Assembly: GCA_002869925.2 (NCBI GenBank)
Contig: NEWT02000035.1
Coordinates: 158,918 to 222,917 of the forward strand
Reading direction: 5' to 3'
Origin: Nitrospira sp. CG24A
GTDB taxonomy: Bacteria > Nitrospirota > Nitrospiria > Nitrospirales > Nitrospiraceae
Length of the DNA: 64,000 bases
Both the position numbers and the translations under genes were made by a program. The notes under the pieces are model-generated. The model searched no databases and was not told where the DNA came from. It saw nothing but the letters and a program-made list of their open reading frames with translations. This document shows positions 8,203-16,384 of this stretch, one piece after another; the first letter of the stretch is position 1; each line of letters starts with the position of its first letter.

Positions 8203-8631
8203 TCAGCGGGCGTGCTGAATGGCTTGCTGCAGGCGCTCGACTCTGCTCTGGAGATCGAGCCCAGAATAAAGCAGGGGCTCATGCTGCATCCGCCACACTG
8301 GTTCGAGGGGAGCCGGGTCGCTGGCCAGACGGGGAATCACATGCCAGTGTATATGAGGGAGTTGGTTGCCAAGGAGTTCGTAGTTGATCTTCTTTGCCTC
8401 ATAGACCTGTGAGAGAGTTTTTGCCACGAGGTTGACCTCTTCCATCAGTTGAATCCGTTCTGTGGGAGCCAGATGAAATAGCTCTGTTGCGTGGTGTTTG
8501 AGCACGACAACCGTCCAGCCGGGAAAGAATTGATCCTCGTGTAAATAGGCGTTGGAGAGTCCTAGATCTGCGATGAAATGGTTTTCTCTCGGCCAGCTAC
8601 CTCGGCAGGCCTTGCACGTGGGGTCGCTCAT
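8203..8631 (-). CDS. HIT-family hydrolase-like protein
   Basis: The 142-residue product carries the histidine triad HIHWHVIPR at about residues 90-98, preceded by LGNQLPH. That arrangement binds and hydrolyses nucleotide phosphoramidates or related phosphoester bonds in HIT proteins. Two N-terminal cysteines (CKAC) may bind metal. Start 8631 overlaps the stop of the upstream gene as ATGA, indicating translational coupling. The longer frame starting at 8652 lies within the upstream gene and is not needed. The physiological substrate is unknown. Confidence 0.85.
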   Translation of the reverse strand: MSDPTCKACRGSWPRENHFIADLGLSNAYLHEDQFFPGWTVVVLKHHATELFHLAPTERIQLMEEVNLVAKTLSQVYEAKKINYELLGNQLPHIHWHVIPRLASDPAPLEPVWRMQHEPLLYSGLDLQSRVERLQQAIQHAR

Positions 8632-9275
8632 GGTTGATTGGCCTTGCGCCACTCTTCTTCTGTGATCACGCCCTTCTTGATCAACAACTGAGTCAGCTTA
8701 TCGACAGAATTTCGACTTGGCGTGGCTGGAGTGGTTCCTGGCTGAACTCGGGATGCTGCTTGGGTTTGTTTCGGCTCAGGCGGCGGACGTTTTTGTCCCA
8801 ACACTTTGAAGAAAGGTGTAAAGACTGAAACATAGTCCTTGTTTCTGAGACGCACTGTGACAGGGAGGCTGTCGGCAAGCGAGCCGAGGTCTTTAGACTG
8901 GCCAAGTGGAACGAGGAAAAATGGTTTGCCATCGTCGGTTTCGCCATCTTGCCCCAAGATATCAAACCGCCCGAGGAAGGATTCCCCTGTTAACCCTTCT
9001 CGGTCTTGACCGGCGAGGTTGGTAATTTTATCGAGGACGATCACCAGCGAGTCGGCGATCAGCAGATCAGAGGAGTGGTTTCTCACGCTGACGTCATAGC
9101 GGTATTCGCTCGTGAAGTTATCGCGCCCTTTGAGTGTGACCACGGCTGAGGCATTACCGGTGAGGTCGGTGAGTTGATCCAGCGATGGTGCTGCGAATCC
9201 TGTGATCGAGGTCAGCAGGGTAGAGGTGCAGAGGAATACGCTCAGGACGATCTGAGATAGATAGAGTCTGATCAT
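8628..9275 (-). CDS. Exported hypothetical protein with C-terminal SHOCT-like motif
   Basis: A 215-residue protein begins with a hydrophobic signal peptide ending near TGFAA. The central part is beta-rich (YRYDVSVRNHSSDLLIADSLVIVLD), like a periplasmic immunoglobulin-type or fibronectin-like domain. A Pro/Gln/Thr linker leads to a short C-terminal helix LTQLLIKKGVITEEEW, which resembles the SHOCT-type oligomerisation motif. No enzyme motif is visible. It overlaps the downstream HIT gene by 4 bases. I do not recognise a named family. Confidence 0.65.
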   Translation of the reverse strand: MIRLYLSQIVLSVFLCTSTLLTSITGFAAPSLDQLTDLTGNASAVVTLKGRDNFTSEYRYDVSVRNHSSDLLIADSLVIVLDKITNLAGQDREGLTGESFLGRFDILGQDGETDDGKPFFLVPLGQSKDLGSLADSLPVTVRLRNKDYVSVFTPFFKVLGQKRPPPEPKQTQAASRVQPGTTPATPSRNSVDKLTQLLIKKGVITEEEWRKANQP

Positions 9276-9448
9276 CGTTCAGCCTGATTGATCTGGAAAC
9301 ATCTCCGCCGGGTGCTCCGTCCGAGCATAGCAGAGATCGGGACATTCATCGAGGGTTGGTTCGCGGGCTTGCCTTGACACCTCGTTTCGTCGAACGATAT
9401 TCTTCTCGCGGCTGTCCCAATAATCCATGCGCGGCGATACCTCAACTC

Positions 9449-10318
9449 ATGAAACGAACTGCCCACGCTCATGCTCCCCTTCTGGTTTCCCGTAGACTTC
9501 TACCACGGTTGATGCGTCTTTACGATTACCCCCATCCGACTCACCCTGGCCGGGTCATTCGCGGGTATGATCGACCTCATGCGGTGCGGACTGCGCGCAT
9601 GTGCGCAGCGATGGCCATGGCATTGGGCCATGGAGCTGAGCGGGTCCACCAGTATCAGATCGCCTGTTTGTTGCATGATTTGGGCCGTGCGGGGCTCGAT
9701 CGCCGACTCTTCGGTAAAATTTGGTCTTGGGCCAAGAAGCGCGGAATTCCGACCAGACCGCGTGAATGGAGAGCCATACATCCAGAGACGATGTATGGAC
9801 GCGAAACCGAAGCCTTTCTCCGGCAATATCGCAACGAATTAGAAGCTGACGGCATTGCGATGACTCCTTGGGCCAAAGAGCAGATCGAGATGCGGTTGGG
9901 TTATTCGCGACGGCTTGCCCGTCGGCTGCGGATGATTCGCCCAGCCATCAAGAAGATGGGAGTGGCTTGGGCACCATGGATGCAGCACGTCATGCTTTAT
10001 TATTACTATCCGGAGAAGCTGGCGTCGGCCACACCCTGGGTCAAGCAGTTGGCAGAAATTCTTGTCGCCTGTGAACAGTTTGAAGCCTACAGCAATCAGC
10101 GTCGTGGGCGTGACTACTATGTGCGGAAGAAAGAAACGTTGATCGATGCCTTTGCCTACTTGGAAGAGCTACAGCAGGAAGGGGTGTTGAGTGACGTGGT
10201 CATGGGGATGTTGCGCCGATTGACGGCACAAGGCGAGTTCGATGCGATTCTCGAGGAGGCTCGCGGCTGTGCCTTTTCACAGGGAGAGCGACAAGCGCTC
10301 CGAGCAATGGAGTCATAA
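9449..10318 (+). CDS. HD-domain protein (phosphohydrolase-like)
   Basis: The product is 289 residues from ATG 9449. The first metal-ligand histidine lies in DRPHAVRTAR and the HD pair in LLHDLGRAGLD, an arrangement close to the HD-GYP or HD superfamilies of phosphohydrolases. The C-terminal half has a YYYYPEKL segment and several helices, consistent with an all-helical HD fold. A conserved GYP triad is not obvious, so c-di-GMP hydrolysis is not supported. The start is uncertain: no ribosome site precedes 9449, and the frame is open back to a TTG at 9356. The YjbQ gene follows after 2 bases. Confidence 0.65.
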   Translation: MKRTAHAHAPLLVSRRLLPRLMRLYDYPHPTHPGRVIRGYDRPHAVRTARMCAAMAMALGHGAERVHQYQIACLLHDLGRAGLDRRLFGKIWSWAKKRGIPTRPREWRAIHPETMYGRETEAFLRQYRNELEADGIAMTPWAKEQIEMRLGYSRRLARRLRMIRPAIKKMGVAWAPWMQHVMLYYYYPEKLASATPWVKQLAEILVACEQFEAYSNQRRGRDYYVRKKETLIDAFAYLEELQQEGVLSDVVMGMLRRLTAQGEFDAILEEARGCAFSQGERQALRAMES

Positions 10319-10320
10319 GT

Positions 10321-10743
10321 ATGGCTGTCAAAACGGTGTCGTTGCGGCTCTCCATGCAGGGGAATACACAGATCGAAAATCTCACGAAGTCTGTCACCGA
10401 TGCCTTGGCTGGCACCAGGTTGTTGGCTGGGATTGTCACGGTATTCGTAAAGCACACCACGGCTTCGGTGATGATCATCGAAGATGAACCGGGCATCAGG
10501 GCCGACACCAAAGCCTTCTGGGATCAGGCCGTGCCTGCTGATCCTGCCTGGCAGCACAATACGAGAAATGCCGGCGAGGATAACGGCCACAGTCACCTGC
10601 GAGGTCAGCTGCAGGGGCCATCGGTCACCATTCCCTTCCTGGACGGAATACTGCTGCTGGGGGCTTGGCAACAGGTTGTCCTTGTCGATTTTGATACCAG
10701 ATCCCGGACCAGGGAAATCATTATTCAAATCATGGGTGAATGA
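10321..10743 (+). CDS. YjbQ/UPF0047-family protein (secondary thiamine-phosphate synthase-like)
   Basis: The 140-residue protein is of normal length for the YjbQ family. It shows the family signatures VFVKHTTASVMIIED in the N-terminal half, NGHSHLRGQLQGPS in the middle and a GAWQQVVLVDFD strand near the end. Members have been linked to a weak secondary thiamine-phosphate synthase activity; the main role is not settled. It sits 2 bases after the HD gene and overlaps the HtrA gene start as ATGA, so the three genes form an operon. Confidence 0.88.
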   Translation: MAVKTVSLRLSMQGNTQIENLTKSVTDALAGTRLLAGIVTVFVKHTTASVMIIEDEPGIRADTKAFWDQAVPADPAWQHNTRNAGEDNGHSHLRGQLQGPSVTIPFLDGILLLGAWQQVVLVDFDTRSRTREIIIQIMGE

Positions 10744-11861
10744 TTGCGATGAAGTGGTTGGTCGTTTCGGCGGGATTTTTTCTCATTGGTTGTTGGTCTT
10801 CCTTGTCGACTGCGGAGTGGGGGAAGCCGCTGGGTGGGGCCTATGACGGCCCTGAAGGAAAGCCTCGTATGATCACGCCTTCGCCAGCCGAGTTGGGTTC
10901 GGATGAGCGGGCCACAATGGCTGTGTTCGAGCGGGCGACGAAATCTGTGGTCTTCATCGCGAATACGGCAATTCAACGAGACCCCTGGTCATTCAATCTC
11001 TTTGAAGCCCCTCAAGGGTCCGGATCGGGGTTCGTGTGGAACAAGCAGGGGCACATCGTCACGAATTTTCATGTCGTCTACGGGGCAAACTCGATCACAG
11101 TCACGCTGGCTGATCGAACGGAGCATAAGGCCACGCTCATCGGAGCCGACCCTGATCACGATGTGGCGGTGCTGCAGATTCGGGCGCCTGAAGACACGCT
11201 CTCGCCTCTCACGGTCGGGACGTCGAATGACTTGCGCGTCGGACAGAAAGTCTTGGCGATCGGGAATCCGTTCGGCCTCGACCATACGCTGACGACCGGT
11301 GTGGTGAGTGCCTTGGGGCGGACAATCAAATCTCTATCGGATCGGACGATTGAAGGGGTTATTCAAACCGATGCGGCTATCAATCCGGGAAATTCCGGTG
11401 GGCCGTTGCTCGATAGCGCCGGTCGGTTGATCGGTGTGAATACGCAGATTGTCAGCCCAAGCGGGGCCTTTGCAGGGATCGGCTTTGCCGTGCCGGTCGA
11501 TACTGTCAACCGGATTGTCCCTGAGCTCATCAAGCACGGCAAGCTTATCCGGCCGGGGATCGGGGTCTCACTCGTTCCCGATGCGATGGCCAAGCGTTGG
11601 GGCGTCAAGGGGCTGATTATCGGCAAGGTGTCGCGTGGCAGTGGGGCAGAGCAGGCCGGGCTGAAAGGCGCACGTGAAACTGTGACCGGCCGTGTAGAGT
11701 TGGGCGATATCATCACCGCGATCAATGGTAAACCAGTCGGAACTCTGGATGAACTAATGGATGTGATGGAACGGCATAAGGTCAATGATCGGGTCACAGT
11801 TGAAATCCTACGAGGAACCCGCCACGAACGTGTCCCCGTCACCCTTCAAGCTGTCAATTGA
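10740..11861 (+). CDS. HtrA/DegP-like serine protease with PDZ domain
   Basis: A 373-residue protein begins with a short signal sequence (FFLIGC), possibly a lipoprotein signal. The trypsin-like domain has the full catalytic triad: His in NFHVVYG, Asp in DPDHDVAVLQI and Ser in NPGNSGGPLL. One PDZ domain follows (about residues 275-370) with GVSLVPDAMA and LGDIITAINGKPVGTLDEL. It should degrade or refold damaged proteins in the periplasm. A single PDZ domain and short length place it with DegS-like or compact HtrA proteins. It is translationally coupled to the YjbQ gene and lies 74 bases before the proteasome locus. Confidence 0.9.
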   Translation: MIAMKWLVVSAGFFLIGCWSSLSTAEWGKPLGGAYDGPEGKPRMITPSPAELGSDERATMAVFERATKSVVFIANTAIQRDPWSFNLFEAPQGSGSGFVWNKQGHIVTNFHVVYGANSITVTLADRTEHKATLIGADPDHDVAVLQIRAPEDTLSPLTVGTSNDLRVGQKVLAIGNPFGLDHTLTTGVVSALGRTIKSLSDRTIEGVIQTDAAINPGNSGGPLLDSAGRLIGVNTQIVSPSGAFAGIGFAVPVDTVNRIVPELIKHGKLIRPGIGVSLVPDAMAKRWGVKGLIIGKVSRGSGAEQAGLKGARETVTGRVELGDIITAINGKPVGTLDELMDVMERHKVNDRVTVEILRGTRHERVPVTLQAVN

Positions 11862-11935
11862 ACAGTTGCGATAAGCGGCAATCCATGGGGCCGCTATGGT
11901 AGGATCATCCATCTGTTCAGCATGGAGGACTACCG

Positions 11936-13693
11936 ATGAGTGATCGCCGACCCGCGCAGCCACAGGATCCAGCATCCAACGGGAAGACGGAGGATGCCCC
12001 GAATCAATCCATGCGCATGGAATCCGATCCGCTCGAGCTTATAGAGCAATGTCTCGCTTCTTTCCCCGACAGTGATCCCCGCCAGAAGATTCTCTACAAG
12101 CTGCGCCATGTCGTGACCCTTGGGCAAGCCGCGCAGAAGCAGCGAGAAGTTGAATTCAAGAAAGTCGCCGATGTCATCGCGAAGCTCACGGCGCCGGCTA
12201 ATCGAGTCGGCACGCTACTTGAGGTGCCGGGTGAAGGCCTTGCAAGGATCCTGGTGGGGGGTGCCGAATACTATGCCTCGGTTGATCCACGGGTGCAGGC
12301 TGCCGAGTTAAAGATCGGCGCCCAGATTCTCGTGAATGAGGCGTATGCGGTGATCAAGGTCTTGGGCTACGACCGTAATGGGCCTGTGTTGAAAGTGGCG
12401 GAAGCGTTGGCGGATGGGCGGCTTCGCTTCGAGCAGGAGATGGGGCGGCAGGTGTTGATTCTCCAACGATCGAGCGATCTCGTCGGCGTGGACCTGAAGG
12501 CAGGCGATGAAGTGCGAATCGACCCCAGCCTCCATGTGGCGATCGAGAAATTGGAAGACAGGAAAGCTAAGTCGCACTTGCTCGACGAGGTTCCCACGGT
12601 CACATGGGAGCAGATCGGTGGGCAAACAGAGGCGATTTCAGCCATTCAAAAAGCCATCCAGTATCCCTTGCTCCACGCGGACACATTTCAGCGCTTTAAG
12701 TTCACTCAGCCCAAGGGCTTCCTGCTCTATGGCCCTCCAGGTTGTGGAAAGACGTTGATCGGGCAAGCGGCAGCCGCCAGCCTTTCGAAGTTGGTGGGGG
12801 AGTCGAACCAGGCTGCCTCAGGCGCGAAGGGAGACAAGACTCCCGTGACTCGCGGGGCCTTCCTTCACATCAAAGGGCCAGAGATTCTGAATATGTGGCT
12901 GGGGGAATCGGAGCGGATGGTCAGGGATCTGTTCGCCCAGGCCCGCGCTCGTCGGAAAGAGGGGGCCTTGCCGTTTATTTTTATCGATGAGGCGGAATCG
13001 GTTCTCGGGACGAGACGGGCTTCTCGTTCATTTAATATCTCCAGCACCTTGGTGCCGATGTTCTGTTCCGAGATGGATGGGATCGAGTCGTTGCAGGATG
13101 TGGTGATTATTCTAGCTTCGAATCGGCCTGATCTGATCGACCCGGCTGTGCTGCGGCCAGGGCGTATCGATCGCAAGATTAAAGTGAGCCGTCCGAATCG
13201 TGATTCGGCGGCATCGATTCTGAGTGTGTATCTCACGGACGATCTGCCGCTGGACCGGCAATGGATCGACCAGCATGGAGGAGACCGGAAAAAAGCTTGT
13301 GCCGACCTTGTCGAACATGCGCTCTCCGCGATCTTCTCGCGTATCGATGAGAATCGGCTTCTGTCGATCAGGCTCAGAAGCGGACAGAATAAGGTCCTCT
13401 ATCGAGGTGATTTGATCAGCGGTGCGATCCTGGCTTCAATCGTCCAACGGGCGAAAGAGCAGGCGATTGATCGTGTGATTGCGGCAGGCGGAGCTGAACA
13501 AAGCGGCATGACCTTGGACGATCTCATGAGTTCCGTGCACGCAGAATTCAGAGAGGGTGAGATGTTGCCGCCCGACGATGCGGCGGAAGAATGGCTCAAA
13601 CTTCTCGACCACCACCCGGAACAGGTCGTCGGAGTCTCCTCGTTCCGAAGAGGGCGGCAGTCCGAAGAGAGACTGCTCAGCCAAATTATTTGA
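11936..13693 (+). CDS. Proteasomal AAA+ ATPase (ARC/Mpa family)
   Basis: The 585-residue protein has a short N-terminal helical segment. OB-type domains (about 80-205; VGVDLKAGDEVRIDPS marks the second) follow, then an AAA+ domain with Walker A GPPGCGKT, Walker B FIFIDEAESVLG and arginine-rich RPGRIDRKIK. It should unfold pupylated proteins and feed them to the PrcAB proteasome. It is the first gene of the six-gene tagging locus. Unlike mycobacterial Mpa, which ends in a penultimate Tyr motif, this one ends SQII, so its docking to the proteasome gate may differ. Confidence 0.92.
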   Translation: MSDRRPAQPQDPASNGKTEDAPNQSMRMESDPLELIEQCLASFPDSDPRQKILYKLRHVVTLGQAAQKQREVEFKKVADVIAKLTAPANRVGTLLEVPGEGLARILVGGAEYYASVDPRVQAAELKIGAQILVNEAYAVIKVLGYDRNGPVLKVAEALADGRLRFEQEMGRQVLILQRSSDLVGVDLKAGDEVRIDPSLHVAIEKLEDRKAKSHLLDEVPTVTWEQIGGQTEAISAIQKAIQYPLLHADTFQRFKFTQPKGFLLYGPPGCGKTLIGQAAAASLSKLVGESNQAASGAKGDKTPVTRGAFLHIKGPEILNMWLGESERMVRDLFAQARARRKEGALPFIFIDEAESVLGTRRASRSFNISSTLVPMFCSEMDGIESLQDVVIILASNRPDLIDPAVLRPGRIDRKIKVSRPNRDSAASILSVYLTDDLPLDRQWIDQHGGDRKKACADLVEHALSAIFSRIDENRLLSIRLRSGQNKVLYRGDLISGAILASIVQRAKEQAIDRVIAAGGAEQSGMTLDDLMSSVHAEFREGEMLPPDDAAEEWLKLLDHHPEQVVGVSSFRRGRQSEERLLSQII

Positions 13694-13696
13694 AGA

Positions 13697-13790
13697 CGTA
13701 AGGGGTGAGGGGGTAAGGCGTAAGGGGTAGCAGAACGTGAAAAGGCTCTGTTCAGTCAAGTCCGTTCACTTTACGCCTCACACCTAACGG
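13697..13790. repeat. Family-C short-period repeat, arms of about 10 bases
   Basis: Between the ATPase and dop genes there is a run of near-repeats built on GTAAGG/GTGAGG (for example GTAAGGCGTAAGG), then a mirrored arm CACTTTACGCCTCACACC. The two arms can pair into a hairpin. Related stretches occur at 15513, 20448, 36507 and 44421. No gene fits here. Confidence 0.6.
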
Positions 13791-13791
13791 C

Positions 13792-15321
13792 ATGATACGG
13801 CTATTCGGCATCGAAACAGAGTATGGGATTACGAGGGAAGACCAGGACGCGGTCGATCCGGTCGTGGAGTCGATGGAACTGGTGCGAGCCCATCTGACGG
13901 CCTCCTTCGAGCGGCGCTGGGACTATGGCGGTGAAGATCCGCACGAAGATGCGCGGGGGTTTCGGGTTTCCGGTCTGCAGCAAGATAAAGAAGAAGACGA
14001 GTTCGCCAAGGTCGATGCCCATCGGCCGTTTTCGTTTCATGAGATGAAGAGTGATTTGGTTCTCCCTAACGGCGCACGCTTCTACAACGATCATACGCAC
14101 CCTGAATATTCCACACCAGAATGCCGAACACTGAAAGACCTTCTTGCCTACGACCGTGCCGGGGAGCGTATTGCCCAGCGGGCGGCGGAACGCCGCAACC
14201 ATGTGCTCGGCGGGCCCCATGTGCAGCTTTATAAGAACAACACGGACTTTCACGGACACAGTTACGGCTGTCACGATAACTACCTCGTCTCTCGCTCGAT
14301 TCCCTTCCCGTCGCTGACCGCAGGGTTACTGCCGTTCCTTGTTAGCCGGCAGATCATTGCTGGAGCTGGGAAAGTCGGGATGGAAGGTCAAGAGAATGGG
14401 TTCGTGCCGGGCCAGTATCAGCTGTCTCAACGAGCTGATTTTGTGGAGACAGATTTAAGCGTCGATACGATGCACAACCGGCCTATTCTGAATACGAGGG
14501 ACGAGCCGCACGCGGTTCGTGAAAAATACCGACGGCTCCATCTCATCATCGGCGATGCCAATATGTGTGAATACACGACGGCGTTGAAAGTTGGGACGAC
14601 GCAGTTGGCGCTGGAATTAATCGCGCGCGAGGTTGCCCCCGCTCTTGAATTGGAACATCCCGTCACCGCGGTGAAGCAGCTGTCTCGCGATCAGAACCTG
14701 AAGGCGACGGTCCGTCAAAAGAACGGTAGCACCATCACGGGCCTCGACATTCAAGAGCAGTATTACATCGCGGCCGAGAAATATTTAGCCGGTGTTGACG
14801 CAGAGACCGATTGGATCCTTCGCGAATGGGCGGCCACGCTGCGGTTGCTCACCGGTGATCGAGGGCAACTGGTCGGGCGGCTCGATTGGGTCACCAAGCT
14901 CTGGTTGTTAGAAACCTTTATGCAGGAAGAGCGGATTGGATGGGATGATCCCTGGCTGGCGAGTTTGGATTTGGAGTACCATAATGTGAATCCTGAACGC
15001 GGACTCTTCCTCGGGCTCGAGGCCGAGGGGAAGGCCTGGCGGATGACGTCGGAGCAGGACGTCGAATTGGCATTGGTGGTTGGCCCGGCCGATACGAGAG
15101 CAGGGATTCGTGGCCTCTGTATCAGACGGTTCCCAGATCAGATCAAGTCGATGCAATGGGAACGCATTCAGTTCAGCGGGGGGCTGCTTCCGCGGACATT
15201 AGAGATGGGCGACCTCTTCGAACCTGAGGCGGTGCAAGTCTGCGCGCAGATATTCGAAAGCGCGGCATCCCCAGTGGATGCGCTGAACGCATGGAACAGA
15301 GAAAAGGAGTTTCGATCATGA
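13792..15321 (+). CDS. dop: Dop, deamidase/depupylase of Pup (UBact)
   Basis: The 509-residue protein starts MIRLFGIETEYGI, the signature of the carboxylate-amine-ligase-like PafA/Dop family. Dop is favoured over PafA by an inserted loop near residue 40-75 (RWDYGGEDPHEDARGF), also seen in mycobacterial Dop. Further family motifs are HPEYSTPEC, QLYKNNTD, NYLVSRSIPF and NTRDEPHA. It should convert the C-terminal Gln of the tag to Glu and also remove the tag from substrates. The pup/UBact start codon overlaps its stop as ATGA. Confidence 0.92.
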   Translation: MIRLFGIETEYGITREDQDAVDPVVESMELVRAHLTASFERRWDYGGEDPHEDARGFRVSGLQQDKEEDEFAKVDAHRPFSFHEMKSDLVLPNGARFYNDHTHPEYSTPECRTLKDLLAYDRAGERIAQRAAERRNHVLGGPHVQLYKNNTDFHGHSYGCHDNYLVSRSIPFPSLTAGLLPFLVSRQIIAGAGKVGMEGQENGFVPGQYQLSQRADFVETDLSVDTMHNRPILNTRDEPHAVREKYRRLHLIIGDANMCEYTTALKVGTTQLALELIAREVAPALELEHPVTAVKQLSRDQNLKATVRQKNGSTITGLDIQEQYYIAAEKYLAGVDAETDWILREWAATLRLLTGDRGQLVGRLDWVTKLWLLETFMQEERIGWDDPWLASLDLEYHNVNPERGLFLGLEAEGKAWRMTSEQDVELALVVGPADTRAGIRGLCIRRFPDQIKSMQWERIQFSGGLLPRTLEMGDLFEPEAVQVCAQIFESAASPVDALNAWNREKEFRS

Positions 15322-15512
15322 ACCACATTTCAATGCCGGAGCGAAGGGAAGGCCCAGGTACTCCTATGCCGAAGGCGCCGAGTCCGTCCGATGAGGGCGG
15401 TGGACCTCGCAAACCCGAGACCGGCTCGCCGGATAAAGACAATCTGCTCAAGCGTATGCGTAAGGTCGATCCAAAGCAGGCGGAGCGGTATCGGCAACGG
15501 ACAGGGCAGTAA
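15318..15512 (+). CDS. UBact/Pup-like protein modifier
   Basis: This 64-residue, highly charged and probably disordered protein lies directly after dop. The N-terminal half is rich in Pro, Gly and Ser; the C-terminal half (DNLLKRMRKVDPKQAERY) can form a helix. It ends RTGQ, a Gly-Gln end that Dop would deamidate to Gly-Glu before ligation. This matches the UBact type of Pup described in Nitrospirota and related phyla. Start 15318 has AAAGGAGT upstream (15303-15310); a start at 15291 would lie in dop. Direct overlap with dop implies coupled translation. Confidence 0.93.
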   Translation: MNHISMPERREGPGTPMPKAPSPSDEGGGPRKPETGSPDKDNLLKRMRKVDPKQAERYRQRTGQ

Positions 15513-15607
15513 GCGTGAAAGGTAAAAGGTGAAACGTGAGAGGTAAAGATGACGAATATTCATATGCTCGGGTTCGAACACCTTCACGTTTTACGTCTCA
15601 CGAGGTA
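15513..15607. repeat. Family-C repeats between pup and prcB
   Basis: The stretch contains runs such as GTGAAAGGTAAAAGGTGAAA followed by a mirrored arm CACGTTTTACGTCTCACG. It is built of the same roughly ten-base words as the copy at 13697, so the dop-pup pair is flanked by two of these repeats. A frame open through it would only extend prcB upstream; the ribosome site near 15602 favours the ATG at 15611. Confidence 0.6.
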
Positions 15608-15610
15608 AAA

Positions 15611-16384
15611 ATGGGGATGCAAGGCGATTTCTATCAATTACTCAAAGAGCAGGGCTACACGTTTGGCGTACCGACGACGGTGGAGACCGGCCATGTACTC
15701 ACGAATGCCACGACGATTCTGGCTTTTAAGTATCGAGACGGTGTGTTGGTGGCCGGTGATCGTCGGGCGACCGCCGGCAATATGGTGATGTATGATCGGA
15801 CGGACAAGGTGTTGGAGATCGATCGGCACAGTGTCATGGCGATTGCCGGCGTCCCGGCAACCGCGTATGAAATGGTGCGTGTCCTGGATCACTCTTTCAA
15901 ATATTATCGGAGGACGCAGCTGCAAGAGCTGAGTTTCGACGGCAAACTTCGCGCGGTTTCCAAACTCTTGAAGGAGAATGTGCCGGCGGCCTTGGCCGGG
16001 ACGGGCGCGGTGGTCCCGGTGTTTGCCGGCTACGATATGGAGCAGGGCTCGGCCAAGATCTATTTCTACGATATCCTCGGGGCGGAGTTTGAAGCTGTTG
16101 AGTATGCCGTATCCGGGTCCGGTTCCCCGACGATCCGAGGGATCTTGCACTATCTGAATACATGGGGCGAGCAGCCCCTGAGTGCGCTGCCTGAAGAACA
16201 GGCTATGGTGCAGGCCTTACGACTGCTTACGAGTGCGGCGGAGTTCGATTCGGCGACCGGCGGTGTGAACCGAGAGGCAAGTTTGTATCCTGTGATCAAG
16301 TTGATTACCGGGGCCGGTGTGCAGACGGTTCCGGACGCGACGATGAAACCCCTCTATGAATCTCAGGTGGTGCGCTATGTATGA
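15611..16384 (+). CDS. prcB: Proteasome beta subunit (catalytic)
   Basis: The 257-residue precursor has a propeptide of about 33 residues and then the mature start TTILAFKYRDG. Catalytic residues fall at the expected places counting from the first Thr: Thr1, Asp17 (VAGD) and Lys33 (DRTDK). It is the N-terminal-nucleophile protease subunit of the 20S core. The residue before the catalytic Thr is Ala, where most bacterial beta subunits have Gly. ATG 15611 is chosen because GAGGT lies nearby; a longer frame from 15536 would start in repeat sequence. It overlaps prcA by 8 bases. Confidence 0.93.
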   Translation: MGMQGDFYQLLKEQGYTFGVPTTVETGHVLTNATTILAFKYRDGVLVAGDRRATAGNMVMYDRTDKVLEIDRHSVMAIAGVPATAYEMVRVLDHSFKYYRRTQLQELSFDGKLRAVSKLLKENVPAALAGTGAVVPVFAGYDMEQGSAKIYFYDILGAEFEAVEYAVSGSGSPTIRGILHYLNTWGEQPLSALPEEQAMVQALRLLTSAAEFDSATGGVNREASLYPVIKLITGAGVQTVPDATMKPLYESQVVRYV

